A DNA stretch of 64,000 nucleotides from Jeotgalicoccus coquinae (lineage in GTDB: Bacteria > Bacillota > Bacilli > Staphylococcales > Salinicoccaceae). The notes under the pieces were generated by a model, which ran no database searches, was not told where the DNA came from, and worked only from the letters and a program-made list of their open reading frames with translations. Both the position numbers and the translations under genes were made by a program. Position 1 is the stretch's first letter, and the number at the start of each line of letters is the position of its first letter. Of the stretch, positions 8,932 to 17,591 are shown piece by piece. The DNA lies in contig NZ_JACHFF010000002.1 in the NCBI RefSeq assembly GCF_014207425.1, positions 248,001 through 312,000 on the forward strand, read 5' to 3'.

Positions 8932-9528
8932 ATGGAAGATGAACAGCTCAATATATTCGATTCTAAAGGTAAGTTCACGGGCACAGCTTCACGTGCCGAT
9001 GCTCATAAAAAAGGCCTGTGGCATGAAACGTTTCACTGCTGGTTCATCAGTAACGAAGAAGACAGAGTCTTCATCCACTTCCAGCTGAGAAGTCCGTATA
9101 AGAAAGACTTTGCAAGTATGCTGGATATCACAGCGGCCGGTCACTTAAATTCCGATGAAGACGTTAAAGACGGTGTCCGGGAAATTAAAGAAGAACTTGG
9201 CATCAGTCTGACACTTAATGATTTAATTTATACAGGCACAGTACCGGATGAAATTGTCATTGATGATTTTAACGACAGGGAACTGTGTCATGTATTTATA
9301 TATAAGATTCCTGAAAATACCGAACCTGATTATGTATTTATGGATGATGAGGTAGCGGACATTGTGAAAATTGAACTGTCTGCGTTTGAAAAACTGTGGT
9401 CTGAAAAGACATACTCGATTAATATTGATAGTAAATCGATTAACAGAAACAGTTTTGTACCGCATGAGAACCGTTATATTGACACTGTTATAAAGAGTAT
9501 TAAACAGTTCGCTTTGCAATATTTTTGA
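8932..9528 (+). CDS. Nudix hydrolase, isopentenyl-diphosphate isomerase-like
   Basis: 198 residues with the layout of YfcD/IDI-like Nudix proteins: an N-terminal DSKGKFTGTASRADAHKKGLWH strand region, then a Nudix box at about 70-91 (Gly70, Glu76, Arg83-Glu84, Glu87-Glu88, Gly90). The spacing between the first Glu and the Arg-Glu is one residue shorter than the MutT consensus, as in related IDI-like proteins. It probably hydrolyses a nucleotide-sugar or similar diphosphate; substrate unknown. A GAGGAG site precedes the ATG. Likely co-transcribed with the DUF554 gene. Confidence 0.85.
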   Translation: MEDEQLNIFDSKGKFTGTASRADAHKKGLWHETFHCWFISNEEDRVFIHFQLRSPYKKDFASMLDITAAGHLNSDEDVKDGVREIKEELGISLTLNDLIYTGTVPDEIVIDDFNDRELCHVFIYKIPENTEPDYVFMDDEVADIVKIELSAFEKLWSEKTYSINIDSKSINRNSFVPHENRYIDTVIKSIKQFALQYF

Positions 9529-9547
9529 AATTAATTTCAGAATCGTG

Positions 9548-9576
9548 TTGACATTAATTTAACTCTGCCATATAGT
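9548..9576 (+). promoter_or_regulatory. Sigma-A promoter of the metNIQ leader
   Basis: A consensus -35 TTGACA (9548-9553), a 17-base spacer and -10 TATAGT (9571-9576) sit about 30 bases before the SAM aptamer, as expected for a riboswitch promoter. Confidence 0.8.
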
Positions 9577-9607
9577 TAGTATAAATTAAATAATCAAATA
9601 ACTTACT

Positions 9608-9708
9608 TTCTTATCAAGAGAGATGGAGGGACTGGCCCTATGAAATCTCGGCAACAGACATTATGTACTGTGCCAAATCCTGTAGCAGCATGCTAAAAGA
9701 TGAGAAGA
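9608..9708 (+). ncRNA. SAM-I (S-box) riboswitch
   Basis: Contains the S-box hallmarks in order: P1 strand TTCTTATC, the AGAGATGGAGGGACTGGCCC segment, TGAAATCTCGGCAACAG, a TGTGCCAAATCC arm, the GCTAAAAGATGAGAAG return strand closing P1 at 9700-9707. S-adenosylmethionine binding should stabilise the aptamer and favour the terminator immediately after it, shutting off methionine import when SAM is plentiful. Confidence 0.95.
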
Positions 9709-9740
9709 GCGAATATACATTGCCCTCTTCTTATATTTTA
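9704..9740 (+). terminator. Riboswitch expression-platform terminator
   Basis: GAAGAG with its complement CTCTTC around a long loop, followed by TTATATTTT. The 5' stem overlaps the aptamer's P1 return strand, the usual switch geometry. Confidence 0.85.
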
Positions 9741-9789
9741 AGGAGAGGTTATTTTCTTTTTACAAAGAATGTATATCTGGTTTTTAAAA

Positions 9790-9819
9790 ACACCGGTCAT
9801 ATACTGGTGTATTTTTATT
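9790..9819 (+). terminator. Second terminator-like hairpin in the metN leader
   Basis: ACACCGGT-CATAT-ACTGGTGT, one G-T wobble, followed by ATTTTTATT. It lies between the riboswitch terminator and metN, so transcripts that escape the first switch meet another hairpin. Confidence 0.55.
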
Positions 9820-9866
9820 ACATTTTTTAATTCATACTATTTAACTATGTTTAAGGAGCGTTTTCA

Positions 9867-10898
9867 ATGATTGAGTTTATCGATGTAGACAAAACATATC
9901 ACGGCAACGATGCACCGATTCATGCCCTCGATAATATTAATTTTAAGGTTGATACCGGAGAAATATACGGTGTCGTCGGTTACAGCGGTGCAGGCAAGAG
10001 TACTTTGATTCGCTGTGTGAATCAGCTGGAACGTGTCTCAGCCGGCCAGGTCATTGTCGACGGCAAAGATTTAACAACACTGGAACCTGCAGAACTGAGA
10101 GTAACGAAAAAGCGAATCGGTATGATTTTCCAGCATTTTAATTTATTAAATTCAAAGACTATCTATACGAACGTAGCGATGCCGCTGATTTTAAACAAAA
10201 CTCCAAAGGATGAAATTAAGAAGCGTGTTACGGAACTGCTGGAGTTCGTCGGTCTGTCGGATAAAGCATCGCAATATCCTGATCAGCTGTCAGGCGGCCA
10301 GAAACAGCGTGTGGGTATTGCCCGGGCACTCGCGACCAATCCTTCTATTCTTTTATGTGATGAAGCAACGTCGGCTCTTGATCCTCAGACAACCGATTCC
10401 ATTCTGGAACTGCTGAGAAAGATTAATAAAGAGTACAATATTACGATTTTGCTGATTACGCATGAAATGTCGGTTATCCGGGATGTCTGCCATAAAGTCG
10501 CAGTCATGGAAAACGGGAAAATAATTGAACGCGGTTCGGTGTTCGATGTGTTCACGAATCCGCATACTGAAACCGGCAGAAGATTCGTCAATACGGTCAT
10601 GCAGACGGAGCTGCCGAATTACGTTGAAGAACTGATTCAAGACAGCGACAACAGTCAGTTTATTTACAGAATTAACTTTATCAGCAAGCTTGCTGTAAAA
10701 CCGTATCTGTCACAAATCAGTAAGTTGTATGATCTTGATGTCAATGTGCTGTTCGGTAATATTACGGAACTGCAGGGTGTCCCTTTCGGTAATTTAATCG
10801 TTCAGTTCGACGGTTCGAAGGATGAACTCACAAAAGCTCTGCTTTATTTAGAAGAAAACAATGTTCAATACAGTGAGGTGAATACATATGCTCGTTAG
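9867..10898 (+). CDS. metN: Methionine ABC transporter ATP-binding protein MetN
   Basis: 343-residue ATPase of the methionine importer. Walker A GYSGAGKST is at 38-46, the signature LSGGQKQR precedes the Walker B LLCDEATSALD, and the C-terminal 75 or so residues form the NIL domain that senses methionine in MetN proteins. It pairs with MetI and MetQ encoded next. The preceding SAM riboswitch confirms the methionine role. The last 11 bases overlap metI, indicating translational coupling. Confidence 0.96.
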   Translation: MIEFIDVDKTYHGNDAPIHALDNINFKVDTGEIYGVVGYSGAGKSTLIRCVNQLERVSAGQVIVDGKDLTTLEPAELRVTKKRIGMIFQHFNLLNSKTIYTNVAMPLILNKTPKDEIKKRVTELLEFVGLSDKASQYPDQLSGGQKQRVGIARALATNPSILLCDEATSALDPQTTDSILELLRKINKEYNITILLITHEMSVIRDVCHKVAVMENGKIIERGSVFDVFTNPHTETGRRFVNTVMQTELPNYVEELIQDSDNSQFIYRINFISKLAVKPYLSQISKLYDLDVNVLFGNITELQGVPFGNLIVQFDGSKDELTKALLYLEENNVQYSEVNTYAR

Positions 10899-11538
10899 CT
10901 GGGGTACAATACTCGAAGCATTTTTAGAAACTGTGCAGATGGTCAGTATTTCATTTATCTTTTCAGTCATACTCGGACTGCCGCTCGGTATTTTACTGTA
11001 TGTCACAAGGGCAGGCCAGATTTTAGAGAATAAAATCGTATTTACAATATTAAACGGCATCATTAACGTGTTCCGTTCACTGCCGTTCATTATCCTGCTC
11101 GTGGCAATCATTCCGGTAACGAAGTTTATCGTCGGAACATCAATCGGAACTGAAGCTGCAATTGTACCGATGGTATTTTTTGCAGGTCCTTACATTTCAA
11201 GACTCGTTGAAAGTTCATTGCTTGAAGTCGACGAGGGCGTGCTCGAAGCTGCGGATGCAATGGGTGCAACGCCGATGCAGACAATTATTAAATTCGTTCT
11301 GCCTGAAGCTCTTGGATCGCTCATTGTGAACTTTACTATTTCTATTATCGGTCTCGTCGGTGCATCTGCAATGGCCGGCACAGTCGGTGGGGGCGGTATC
11401 GGTGATTTAGCGATTACTTACGGTTATCAAAGGTTCGATACAGTCACAATGCTGATTACAGTCGTTATATTAATTATTATGGTTCAGGGTCTGCAGTCTG
11501 CAGGCAACAAATTCGCAAGAGTTGTAAGAAGAAGATAA
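10888..11538 (+). CDS. metI: Methionine ABC transporter permease MetI
   Basis: 216-residue five-helix permease of the MetI family, cytoplasmic membrane. The EAA loop that docks to MetN is visible (EAADAMGATPMQTIIKFVLPEA). It overlaps metN by 11 bases with a GAGGTG ribosome site inside the metN end, and metQ starts 19 bases after its stop. It forms the pore of the MetNIQ importer. Confidence 0.95.
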   Translation: MLVSWGTILEAFLETVQMVSISFIFSVILGLPLGILLYVTRAGQILENKIVFTILNGIINVFRSLPFIILLVAIIPVTKFIVGTSIGTEAAIVPMVFFAGPYISRLVESSLLEVDEGVLEAADAMGATPMQTIIKFVLPEALGSLIVNFTISIIGLVGASAMAGTVGGGGIGDLAITYGYQRFDTVTMLITVVILIIMVQGLQSAGNKFARVVRRR

Positions 11539-11557
11539 TAACAGGAGGAAATATATT

Positions 11558-12376
11558 ATGAAAAAAGTTGTATTATTTACCAGTTTACTTTTAATGGGTA
11601 TCATCCTGTCAGCATGCGGTGACAGCGAAAAAGAAGAAGTCAAAATCGGTATCAGCGGCACTGACACAGCTGTCTGGGATTACGTTGCAGAGAAGGCTTC
11701 AGAAGAAGATATTGAAATTGAAATTGTATCATTCAACGATTATGTACAGCCTAATACTGCACTTGCTGACGGTGAAATTGATTTGAACTCATTCCAGACT
11801 GTCGCATATTTTGATGAATTTATCGAAGAAAGAAATCTTGATTTAGTGCCGATTGCTACTACGAACCTTGCACCCATGGGTATTTACTCTGATTCATTAA
11901 CAGATGTAAAAGACATTCCGGATGGCGGCACAATTGCACTGCCTAATGACGTGTCCAACCAGGGCCGTGCATTAATGCTTCTTGAAGATGCCGGTCTGAT
12001 TACACTGGTTGAAGATTATGATGGTCTCGGCTCAATCGAAAATTCAGTCGTTGAAAACCCAAATGACTATAAATTTGAAGAAGTTGCACCGGCGCAAATC
12101 CCGCGCGCTTTAGGAGATGTGGATCTCGGAATTATTAACAACGGTATCGCAAAAGACGCAGGACTTCACCCAATCCATGATTCTATTTACCGCGAAGATG
12201 ATACAGCGACTGATTATGTGAACATCATCGCATCTAAATCTGAAGATAGAGACAATGAAACATACAACAGAATTGCCGAGCTGTATCAGGAAGCAGATAC
12301 TGCTGAGTTTATCGAAAAAGAGTACGACGGTGCGTTAATTCCGACAGTACTTGAACTGAGCGAAATCGGCTGGTAA
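11558..12376 (+). CDS. metQ: Methionine-binding lipoprotein MetQ
   Basis: 272-residue substrate-binding lipoprotein of the NlpA/MetQ family. The signal peptide ends in the lipobox LSAC with Cys20 as the lipidation site. The mature part begins with the family strand VKIGISGTD and includes the LPNDVSNQGRALMLLEDAGLI motif typical of MetQ. It captures methionine outside the membrane for MetNI. A terminator follows 6 bases after the stop, closing the operon. Confidence 0.95.
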   Translation: MKKVVLFTSLLLMGIILSACGDSEKEEVKIGISGTDTAVWDYVAEKASEEDIEIEIVSFNDYVQPNTALADGEIDLNSFQTVAYFDEFIEERNLDLVPIATTNLAPMGIYSDSLTDVKDIPDGGTIALPNDVSNQGRALMLLEDAGLITLVEDYDGLGSIENSVVENPNDYKFEEVAPAQIPRALGDVDLGIINNGIAKDAGLHPIHDSIYREDDTATDYVNIIASKSEDRDNETYNRIAELYQEADTAEFIEKEYDGALIPTVLELSEIGW

Positions 12377-12382
12377 ATAAGA

Positions 12383-12410
12383 GAAGCTCCCTGCATGGGA
12401 GCTTTTGATT
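12383..12410 (+). terminator. metNIQ terminator
   Basis: AGAAGCTCCC-TGCAT-GGGAGCTTTT hairpin and T-run directly after metQ, convergent with the next gene. Confidence 0.85.
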
Positions 12411-12701
12411 TTACAGTGATTCTATAAATTTTTCTTCCGCATCGCTTTGCGGATTAAACGTAATATCTTCACTGATATTCTGTTTCATAAACGATGCATA
12501 CATCTGTTTTGCTACAGGTTGATTGAAGTTTTCCGTAAAACTATAATGCACTTCAATTTCATTATCCAGCGCGCTGTCTGTGCCTGCAAGATAGGCGATA
12601 ATTCCTTCTTCTGTACACAGCGTTAAATATTTAACATTTTCAAGCTGCAGCTGCTTTTCAAAATCTGCAATCGCTGCCGGTTCGATATTTTTAATTTCCA
12701 T
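12411..12701 (-). CDS. Hypothetical cytosolic protein, 96 aa
   Basis: Small acidic soluble protein with alternating strands and helices and no membrane segment. I do not recognise a family. The start at 12701 (MEIKNIEP) has a GGAAGGAG site seven bases upstream; an upstream in-frame ATG at 12755 adds 18 residues without a ribosome site. It sits alone between metQ and the PLP enzyme, transcribed convergently to metNIQ. Confidence 0.7.
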   Translation of the reverse strand: MEIKNIEPAAIADFEKQLQLENVKYLTLCTEEGIIAYLAGTDSALDNEIEVHYSFTENFNQPVAKQMYASFMKQNISEDITFNPQSDAEEKFIESL

Positions 12702-12781
12702 CAAAAAACTCCTTCCGGTGTTTTTAATCAAATACCCTTTTCCAGGTGGAAACAATCGTCTCTATACCATAGTCCATTTAT

Positions 12782-12806
12782 CTGAATTTATAGATAATTC
12801 AGAGCG
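12782..12806. promoter_or_regulatory. Inverted repeat upstream of the Cys/Met PLP gene
   Basis: CTGAATT and AATTCAG form a perfect 7-bp inverted repeat around TATAGAT, about 50 bases before the start codon at 12852. It is a candidate operator for a sulfur regulator; no known consensus is matched. Confidence 0.35.
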
Positions 12807-12851
12807 TGAGCTGTATACTGACTTATATAAACTTAAAAAAGAGGGATAAAT

Positions 12852-13985
12852 ATGCGTTTTGAAACAAAAGCAATTCATGCCGGCAGACAGGTCGATCCGG
12901 TGACTGGTGCGGTCACAACACCGCTTCACTTGTCCACTACTTACGAAAGATCCGCTGACGGTTCTTATACCGACGGCTTTATGTACAGCCGCGGAGATAA
13001 TCCAAACCGACGTTCTTTGGAGGAATGTCTAACAGCACTTGAAGAAGGCTATGATTCTGTGACTTTTGCATCTGGCATGGCCGCTATTTCAGCAGTGATT
13101 GAATCACTGCCGCAGGATATGCCTCAGCGTATTATTTTACCGGATGATATGTATTTCGGTGTATTGACTTTACTTAATGAAACGGATATCGGCAGAAGGT
13201 TTGATATCGTCACTGCAGATATGAGTAATATAGAGGATTTAAAAGCAGCAGTTAAAAGTGAACCGACTGGCTTAATCTGGATTGAAACACCGTCAAATCC
13301 TCAGATTAAAATCATCGATATTGCTGCGGTTGTTAGTATTGCAAAAGAGGCAGGTGCAGTAACTGTTGTCGATAATACAACAGCTACACCTGTGCTGCAA
13401 AACCCGCTGTCGCTCGGCGCTGATTTTTCACTGCATTCGGTCACTAAATATATCGGGGGTCACAGCGATTTGCTGCTCGGTGCGGTAGTTGCGAAAGAAG
13501 ACAGTCCAATGCTTCAAAACTTAAGAACATGGCAGCATGCGAAAGGTGCCGTGCCGTCATCGTTCGACTGCTGGCTGGCCCTCCGCGGTGTTCAGACTTT
13601 ATCGGCAAGAATGTCAGTCCACTGCTCCGGCGCTAAAATTATCGCTGACTTTTTAAATCAACATGATAAAGTAGAAGCCGTATACTATCCAGGTCTCCTT
13701 AAGCACCCCGGACACGATATTGCAGCATCACAAATGAGTGATTTTGGCGGACTAATGTCGTTTAAAGTTAAAGGAAAGGCTGAAGCTGCACTAAAAGTAG
13801 CCAATACGGTTAAAATCTTTACACAAGCAACGAGTCTAGGCGGCACCCACAGCTATATCGAGCATCGCGCTTCAGTGGAAAAAGAATTAACTAAAGCGCC
13901 GGATACACTGCTTCGCTTATCTGTCGGTCTCGAAAACGTTCAGGATCTGCAGGAAGATCTGGCACAGGCGTTATCCGGAATATAA
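12852..13985 (+). CDS. Trans-sulfuration family PLP enzyme (cystathionine lyase/synthase type)
   Basis: 377 residues of the Cys/Met metabolism PLP family (PF01053). The Schiff-base lysine is Lys199 in LHSVTKYIGGHSD, the cofactor aspartate is Asp174 (VDNTTATP), and the YSRGDNPNRRSLE active-site loop is at about 45-57. The family covers cystathionine gamma-synthase, beta-lyase and gamma-lyase, which cannot be separated safely by eye. Proximity to metNIQ and to a sulfide:quinone oxidoreductase suggests sulfur amino-acid turnover. Ribosome site AGAGGG. Confidence 0.9.
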   Translation: MRFETKAIHAGRQVDPVTGAVTTPLHLSTTYERSADGSYTDGFMYSRGDNPNRRSLEECLTALEEGYDSVTFASGMAAISAVIESLPQDMPQRIILPDDMYFGVLTLLNETDIGRRFDIVTADMSNIEDLKAAVKSEPTGLIWIETPSNPQIKIIDIAAVVSIAKEAGAVTVVDNTTATPVLQNPLSLGADFSLHSVTKYIGGHSDLLLGAVVAKEDSPMLQNLRTWQHAKGAVPSSFDCWLALRGVQTLSARMSVHCSGAKIIADFLNQHDKVEAVYYPGLLKHPGHDIAASQMSDFGGLMSFKVKGKAEAALKVANTVKIFTQATSLGGTHSYIEHRASVEKELTKAPDTLLRLSVGLENVQDLQEDLAQALSGI

Positions 13986-14012
13986 ACAATAAGAATAAAT
14001 TATATTATGAGT

Positions 14013-14056
14013 AACCTCTGTGTAAACGGGAATATTGCCTGTAACACGGAGGTGTT
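14013..14056 (+). promoter_or_regulatory. Hairpin occluding the sqr ribosome site
   Basis: ACCTCTGTGT at 14014-14023 pairs with ACACGGAGGT at 14044-14053, extended by an inner ACGGG/CCTGT stem. The 3' arm contains the GGAGG ribosome site of the ORF starting at 14060, so translation may be gated by this structure. Confidence 0.55.
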
Positions 14057-14059
14057 CTT

Positions 14060-15244
14060 ATGAGAAAGCACTATAGATTAATAGTTCTCGGCGGAGGTGC
14101 CGGCGGTATCTCAACTGCCAGCCGGATACTCTCGAAAAAGAAAGATTTAAAAGATGACGTTTTAATTATAGAGCCCGGCGATTACCACTATTTCCAGCCT
14201 GCGTGGCCGTTAGTCGGCAGCGGTGAAGAGAAACTCGAAGCCACAAGGAAACCGACAGAGAAAGTTATTCCAAAAGGTGCACGCTGGATGCAGGCAGCTG
14301 TTGAAAATGTCGATCCCATTAAACGGGAAGTAACTGCAGACGGCACTGTAATCAGCTATGACTATTTAATCGTCGCACTTGGCATTGAACTCAACTACGA
14401 TGCTATTAAAGGCGCGAAGGAGTTTATCGGCACCAACAGTGTCTGCACAAACTATCTATATGACTACGTTGAGTACACATATGAATCTCTGAAAAACACA
14501 AAAACAGGAAATATTATCGTTACCAAGCCCCGGTCAAAAATCAAAGGCGGTGTATCAGCTGAAAACTCGCTGTTTACAATGGATGACTTTGTAAAACAGC
14601 ATGACCGTAACGTCGATATAGCGTTTAGAAGCGGACGGAACGAAATATTTGAAGTGAAGAAATACAACGACAGCCTTATCAGCCAGATGGAAGAGAAACA
14701 TATCGACTATAAACTGAATGAGGAACTGATTGAAGTTAAAGGCGATGAAAAACTGGCAGTGTTTAAAAACACCCAAACCGGTGAGACACATACTGCCCCA
14801 TTTGAGATGATTGTTATAACACCCCCGATGCACGGACCATCTGTTTTGAAAAACTCAGGACTGCTGAATGAGGATGGCTGGGTTGATGTTGATAAACACA
14901 CGATGATGCACAATAAATATACAACCGTATTCTCACTTGGTGACTCGTCAAGTCTGCCGACGGTGAAAATGGGCGGGGCCGTCAGAAAACAGCTTCCGGT
15001 GCTGGTCGATAACCTGATAGAACGTATGAATGATCAGGAACCATCGCATAAATATGACGGCAGAACAGCTTGTCCGATTGCTACTGAATACGGTGAGCTC
15101 ATACTTGTAGAATTCGGCTATGACAGAGTGCCGACAGAAACAACATTCCTGAATCAGGCAGATGATAAGAAAATCTTTTATCAGTTTAAAAAGAATATGC
15201 TGCCGATTATGTACTGGTATGCCATGTTGAATGGGAAAGCTTAG
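14060..15244 (+). CDS. sqr: Sulfide:quinone oxidoreductase-like flavoprotein
   Basis: 394-residue FAD-dependent oxidoreductase of the SQR family. The dinucleotide-binding GGGAGG is at 11-16. Exactly two cysteines are present, Cys129 and Cys338, matching the redox pair of the two-cysteine SQR class found in staphylococci and mitochondria. The enzyme oxidises H2S to sulfane sulfur and passes electrons to menaquinone at the membrane face. Staphylococcal sqr sits in the cst operon; here no cstA/cstB neighbours are seen. The adjacent PLP enzyme could supply sulfide. Its GGAGG site lies within a hairpin. Confidence 0.82.
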   Translation: MRKHYRLIVLGGGAGGISTASRILSKKKDLKDDVLIIEPGDYHYFQPAWPLVGSGEEKLEATRKPTEKVIPKGARWMQAAVENVDPIKREVTADGTVISYDYLIVALGIELNYDAIKGAKEFIGTNSVCTNYLYDYVEYTYESLKNTKTGNIIVTKPRSKIKGGVSAENSLFTMDDFVKQHDRNVDIAFRSGRNEIFEVKKYNDSLISQMEEKHIDYKLNEELIEVKGDEKLAVFKNTQTGETHTAPFEMIVITPPMHGPSVLKNSGLLNEDGWVDVDKHTMMHNKYTTVFSLGDSSSLPTVKMGGAVRKQLPVLVDNLIERMNDQEPSHKYDGRTACPIATEYGELILVEFGYDRVPTETTFLNQADDKKIFYQFKKNMLPIMYWYAMLNGKA

Positions 15245-15254
15245 AAATAATAAA

Positions 15255-15293
15255 AACGACGTTATCGGTTAATCCGGTAACGTCGTTATTTTT
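15255..15293 (+). terminator. sqr terminator
   Basis: AACGACGTTA-C-GG stem with CC-GTAACGTCGTT and a following T-rich tract just after the sqr stop. Confidence 0.85.
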
Positions 15294-15432
15294 ATTTAAA
15301 AGTAAGGTTTTCAAGTCTGATATATCCTGCTGCATCGAGTTCAACACCATCAAGCTGTGCAGTATTAAACGCAAGACTCATATTCTGATGAACTAACGGT
15401 GCATATAGCACACTAAACCTAAAATCAGCACA
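15292..15432 (-). pseudogene. C-terminal remnant of an oligopeptide-binding protein
   Basis: Minus-strand reading gives about 45 residues ending at a TAA at 15292, including LYAPLVHQNMSLAFNT and LDAAGYIRLENLT. These match the extreme C-terminus of OppA-like (SBP family 5) peptide-binding lipoproteins. Nothing of the remaining 500 or so residues is present; the upstream end runs into the mqo terminator. It is a deletion scar. Confidence 0.65.
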
Positions 15433-15435
15433 AAA

Positions 15436-15464
15436 AAGCCGGGACTTCATCAGCCCGGGCTATT
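15436..15464 (-). terminator. mqo terminator
   Basis: Stem of AGCC-GGG and CCCGGCT around CTGATGAAGT, with six T's on the minus strand just after the mqo stop. Confidence 0.75.
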
Positions 15465-15467
15465 CCT

Positions 15468-16949
15468 TTATTTAAGTTCCAGTTCTTTCGCGGTCATTTC
15501 TCTAACCTTATACAGTAATTCACTGTCTTCGATTAATGACTGTCCGTAAGATGGAATCATTTCTTTCAGTTTTGCATCCCATGTTTCTCTGTATTCCGGG
15601 AAACTTTGTTTAAACACTTCGAGTGCAACTGACACTGATACTGATGCACCTGGTGACTCTCCCAGCAGGGCGATGACAGAGTTATCTTCTGAACTGACAA
15701 CTTCTGTTCCAAACTGGATGAATCCTTTACCGTGTTCTTCAGTATCTTTAATGACCTGCACGCGTTTGCCTGCGATATGAATATCCCAGTCTTCGTCTTT
15801 TGCATCGGGTACAAATTTTCTGAGCTCTGCCATTCTATCTTCTTTACGCATCATGACCTGCTGGATGGAATATTTCACCAGCGGCATATTTTTAATTCCG
15901 GCTGATACAAGCGTCAACAGATTATCCGGCTTAATTGATTTAACCAGATCCATATTCGAACCGTATTTTAAGAACTTCGGCCCTATCGCAGCAAATGGTC
16001 CAAACAGTAAGCTTTCCTGTCCCTGAATATAACGTCTGTCCAGATGCGGTACTGTCATCGGCGGTGTGCCGTATGGTTCTTTACCGTATACTTTCGCGTT
16101 ATGACGCCCGACGACTTCAGGATTGTTGCATACCAGGAATGCACCGCTGATCGGGAAGCCCCCAAGATGTTTGCTTTCTGGTATTTTCGTTTTCTGCAGC
16201 AGCGGAATTGCATGTCCGCCGGCACCAATGAAAATGTAATCTGCAGTATGATACTCTATTTTATCATCTTCAACATTGAGGATTTTAACTTCCCATTTAT
16301 TATTTTCAAGCTGTCTGAAATCTAACACTTCATGACGGTAATAAACGGAAGCATTATTATGACCTTCAATATTTCTTGCCAATTTACGTGTTAATTCACC
16401 GAAGTTAACGTCGGTGCCATCATCGATTTTACTTGCAGCAACTGGTTCGTTTGACATTCGTCCGTTCATCATTAAAGGAATCCATTCTTTAATCCTATTG
16501 TTATCTTCTGTATATTCCATGTCGCGGAACATAGGATGCGGCACCAGCGCTTCATAACGCCGCTTCAGGAAATCTACATTGCCTGTACCCATAACAAAAC
16601 TGATGTGCGGAAGCGGACGGATAAACTCCTCCGGATTCTTTATATGATTGTTTCTGACTAAATAAGACCAGAACTGTTTAGAAATTTCGAATTGCTCATT
16701 AATTGATTTTGCTTTCTCAATATCTATCGAACCGTCTTTCTGCTCTACAGTATAGTTCAATTCACATAACGCAGCATGTCCCGTTCCTGCATTATTTGTT
16801 TCATGCGAACTTTCATTTCCTGAAACGTCCAGCCGTTCAAACAGTTTAATATTCCATCCGGGTTCTAAATTCTTCAAAAAGGAGCCGAGTGTTGTACTCA
16901 TAATTCCTGCACCGATTAATATGATGTTTTTAGAAGAGTTATTGTCCAT
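15468..16949 (-). CDS. mqo: Malate:quinone oxidoreductase
   Basis: 493-residue peripheral membrane FAD enzyme that oxidises malate to oxaloacetate and reduces menaquinone in the TCA cycle. Hallmarks are the FAD-binding IILIGAGIMSTTLG near residue 10, the NNAGTGHAALCELNYT segment and the C-terminal LLGESPGASVS motif. Length matches staphylococcal Mqo. It has its own hairpin terminator; a UspA gene lies 32 bases upstream on the same strand, possibly co-transcribed. Confidence 0.95.
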   Translation of the reverse strand: MDNNSSKNIILIGAGIMSTTLGSFLKNLEPGWNIKLFERLDVSGNESSHETNNAGTGHAALCELNYTVEQKDGSIDIEKAKSINEQFEISKQFWSYLVRNNHIKNPEEFIRPLPHISFVMGTGNVDFLKRRYEALVPHPMFRDMEYTEDNNRIKEWIPLMMNGRMSNEPVAASKIDDGTDVNFGELTRKLARNIEGHNNASVYYRHEVLDFRQLENNKWEVKILNVEDDKIEYHTADYIFIGAGGHAIPLLQKTKIPESKHLGGFPISGAFLVCNNPEVVGRHNAKVYGKEPYGTPPMTVPHLDRRYIQGQESLLFGPFAAIGPKFLKYGSNMDLVKSIKPDNLLTLVSAGIKNMPLVKYSIQQVMMRKEDRMAELRKFVPDAKDEDWDIHIAGKRVQVIKDTEEHGKGFIQFGTEVVSSEDNSVIALLGESPGASVSVSVALEVFKQSFPEYRETWDAKLKEMIPSYGQSLIEDSELLYKVREMTAKELELK

Positions 16950-16981
16950 GTTTAGCCAGCTTTCTGTTTTTTAATCTAAAA

Positions 16982-17404
16982 TTATTTTATAATCATTACA
17001 GGGATGTTCGCGCGTTTTGCCACTTTATGTGTCACATGACCAAGGACATGTTTGATATCGCGCTTAGATCGCTTGTTGCTTATAACGATAACTTCATATT
17101 CATTACTTTCAATTTCTTTTTTAAGTTCATTAATTACACGGCCTGTTTCAAAATAAATTTTGTAATTAAGACCATGCTCATCCAGCTGATCTGTAAAGAA
17201 CTTCATATTTTCGACTCTTTCTTTTGCTATGTCCTCAAAATGCTTGCCCTGATACTTCACATTATCCGCCATTTCATTTTCCGTTATTACATTAAAAATC
17301 GTAATCATCGAATCTCCATTTTTATCTGTGAGTTTCACTAACTGCTCAGGTACATTCTCAAATGAATTCCCAAAATCAAATGGCACTAAAATATTTTTAT
17401 ACAT
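16982..17404 (-). CDS. Universal stress protein (UspA family)
   Basis: 140-residue UspA-fold protein: the N-terminal ILVPFDFGNSF strand-loop and the C-terminal G-2x-G-9x-type ATP-loop region (VLGHVTHKVAKRANIPVMIIK) are visible. Probably a cytosolic nucleotide-binding stress protein. It is a gapless paralogue of the gene at 18739-19161, nearly identical over the last 35 residues. Confidence 0.88.
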   Translation of the reverse strand: MYKNILVPFDFGNSFENVPEQLVKLTDKNGDSMITIFNVITENEMADNVKYQGKHFEDIAKERVENMKFFTDQLDEHGLNYKIYFETGRVINELKKEIESNEYEVIVISNKRSKRDIKHVLGHVTHKVAKRANIPVMIIK

Positions 17405-17591
17405 ACAGAATACTTCCTTTCATTTTTCAGTAATCATTAGTTTAATTTTAAATCTTAACCTGCTACTTTTGCAATGTAATACTCTTTTGAATTTGAAATT
17501 TATATACCCGTTTAATACCCTGTTATAATTAAACAGTAATTATTAAATACAGAGCATGTTTAATTACAGCGAAATATTAAGGAGAAACACT

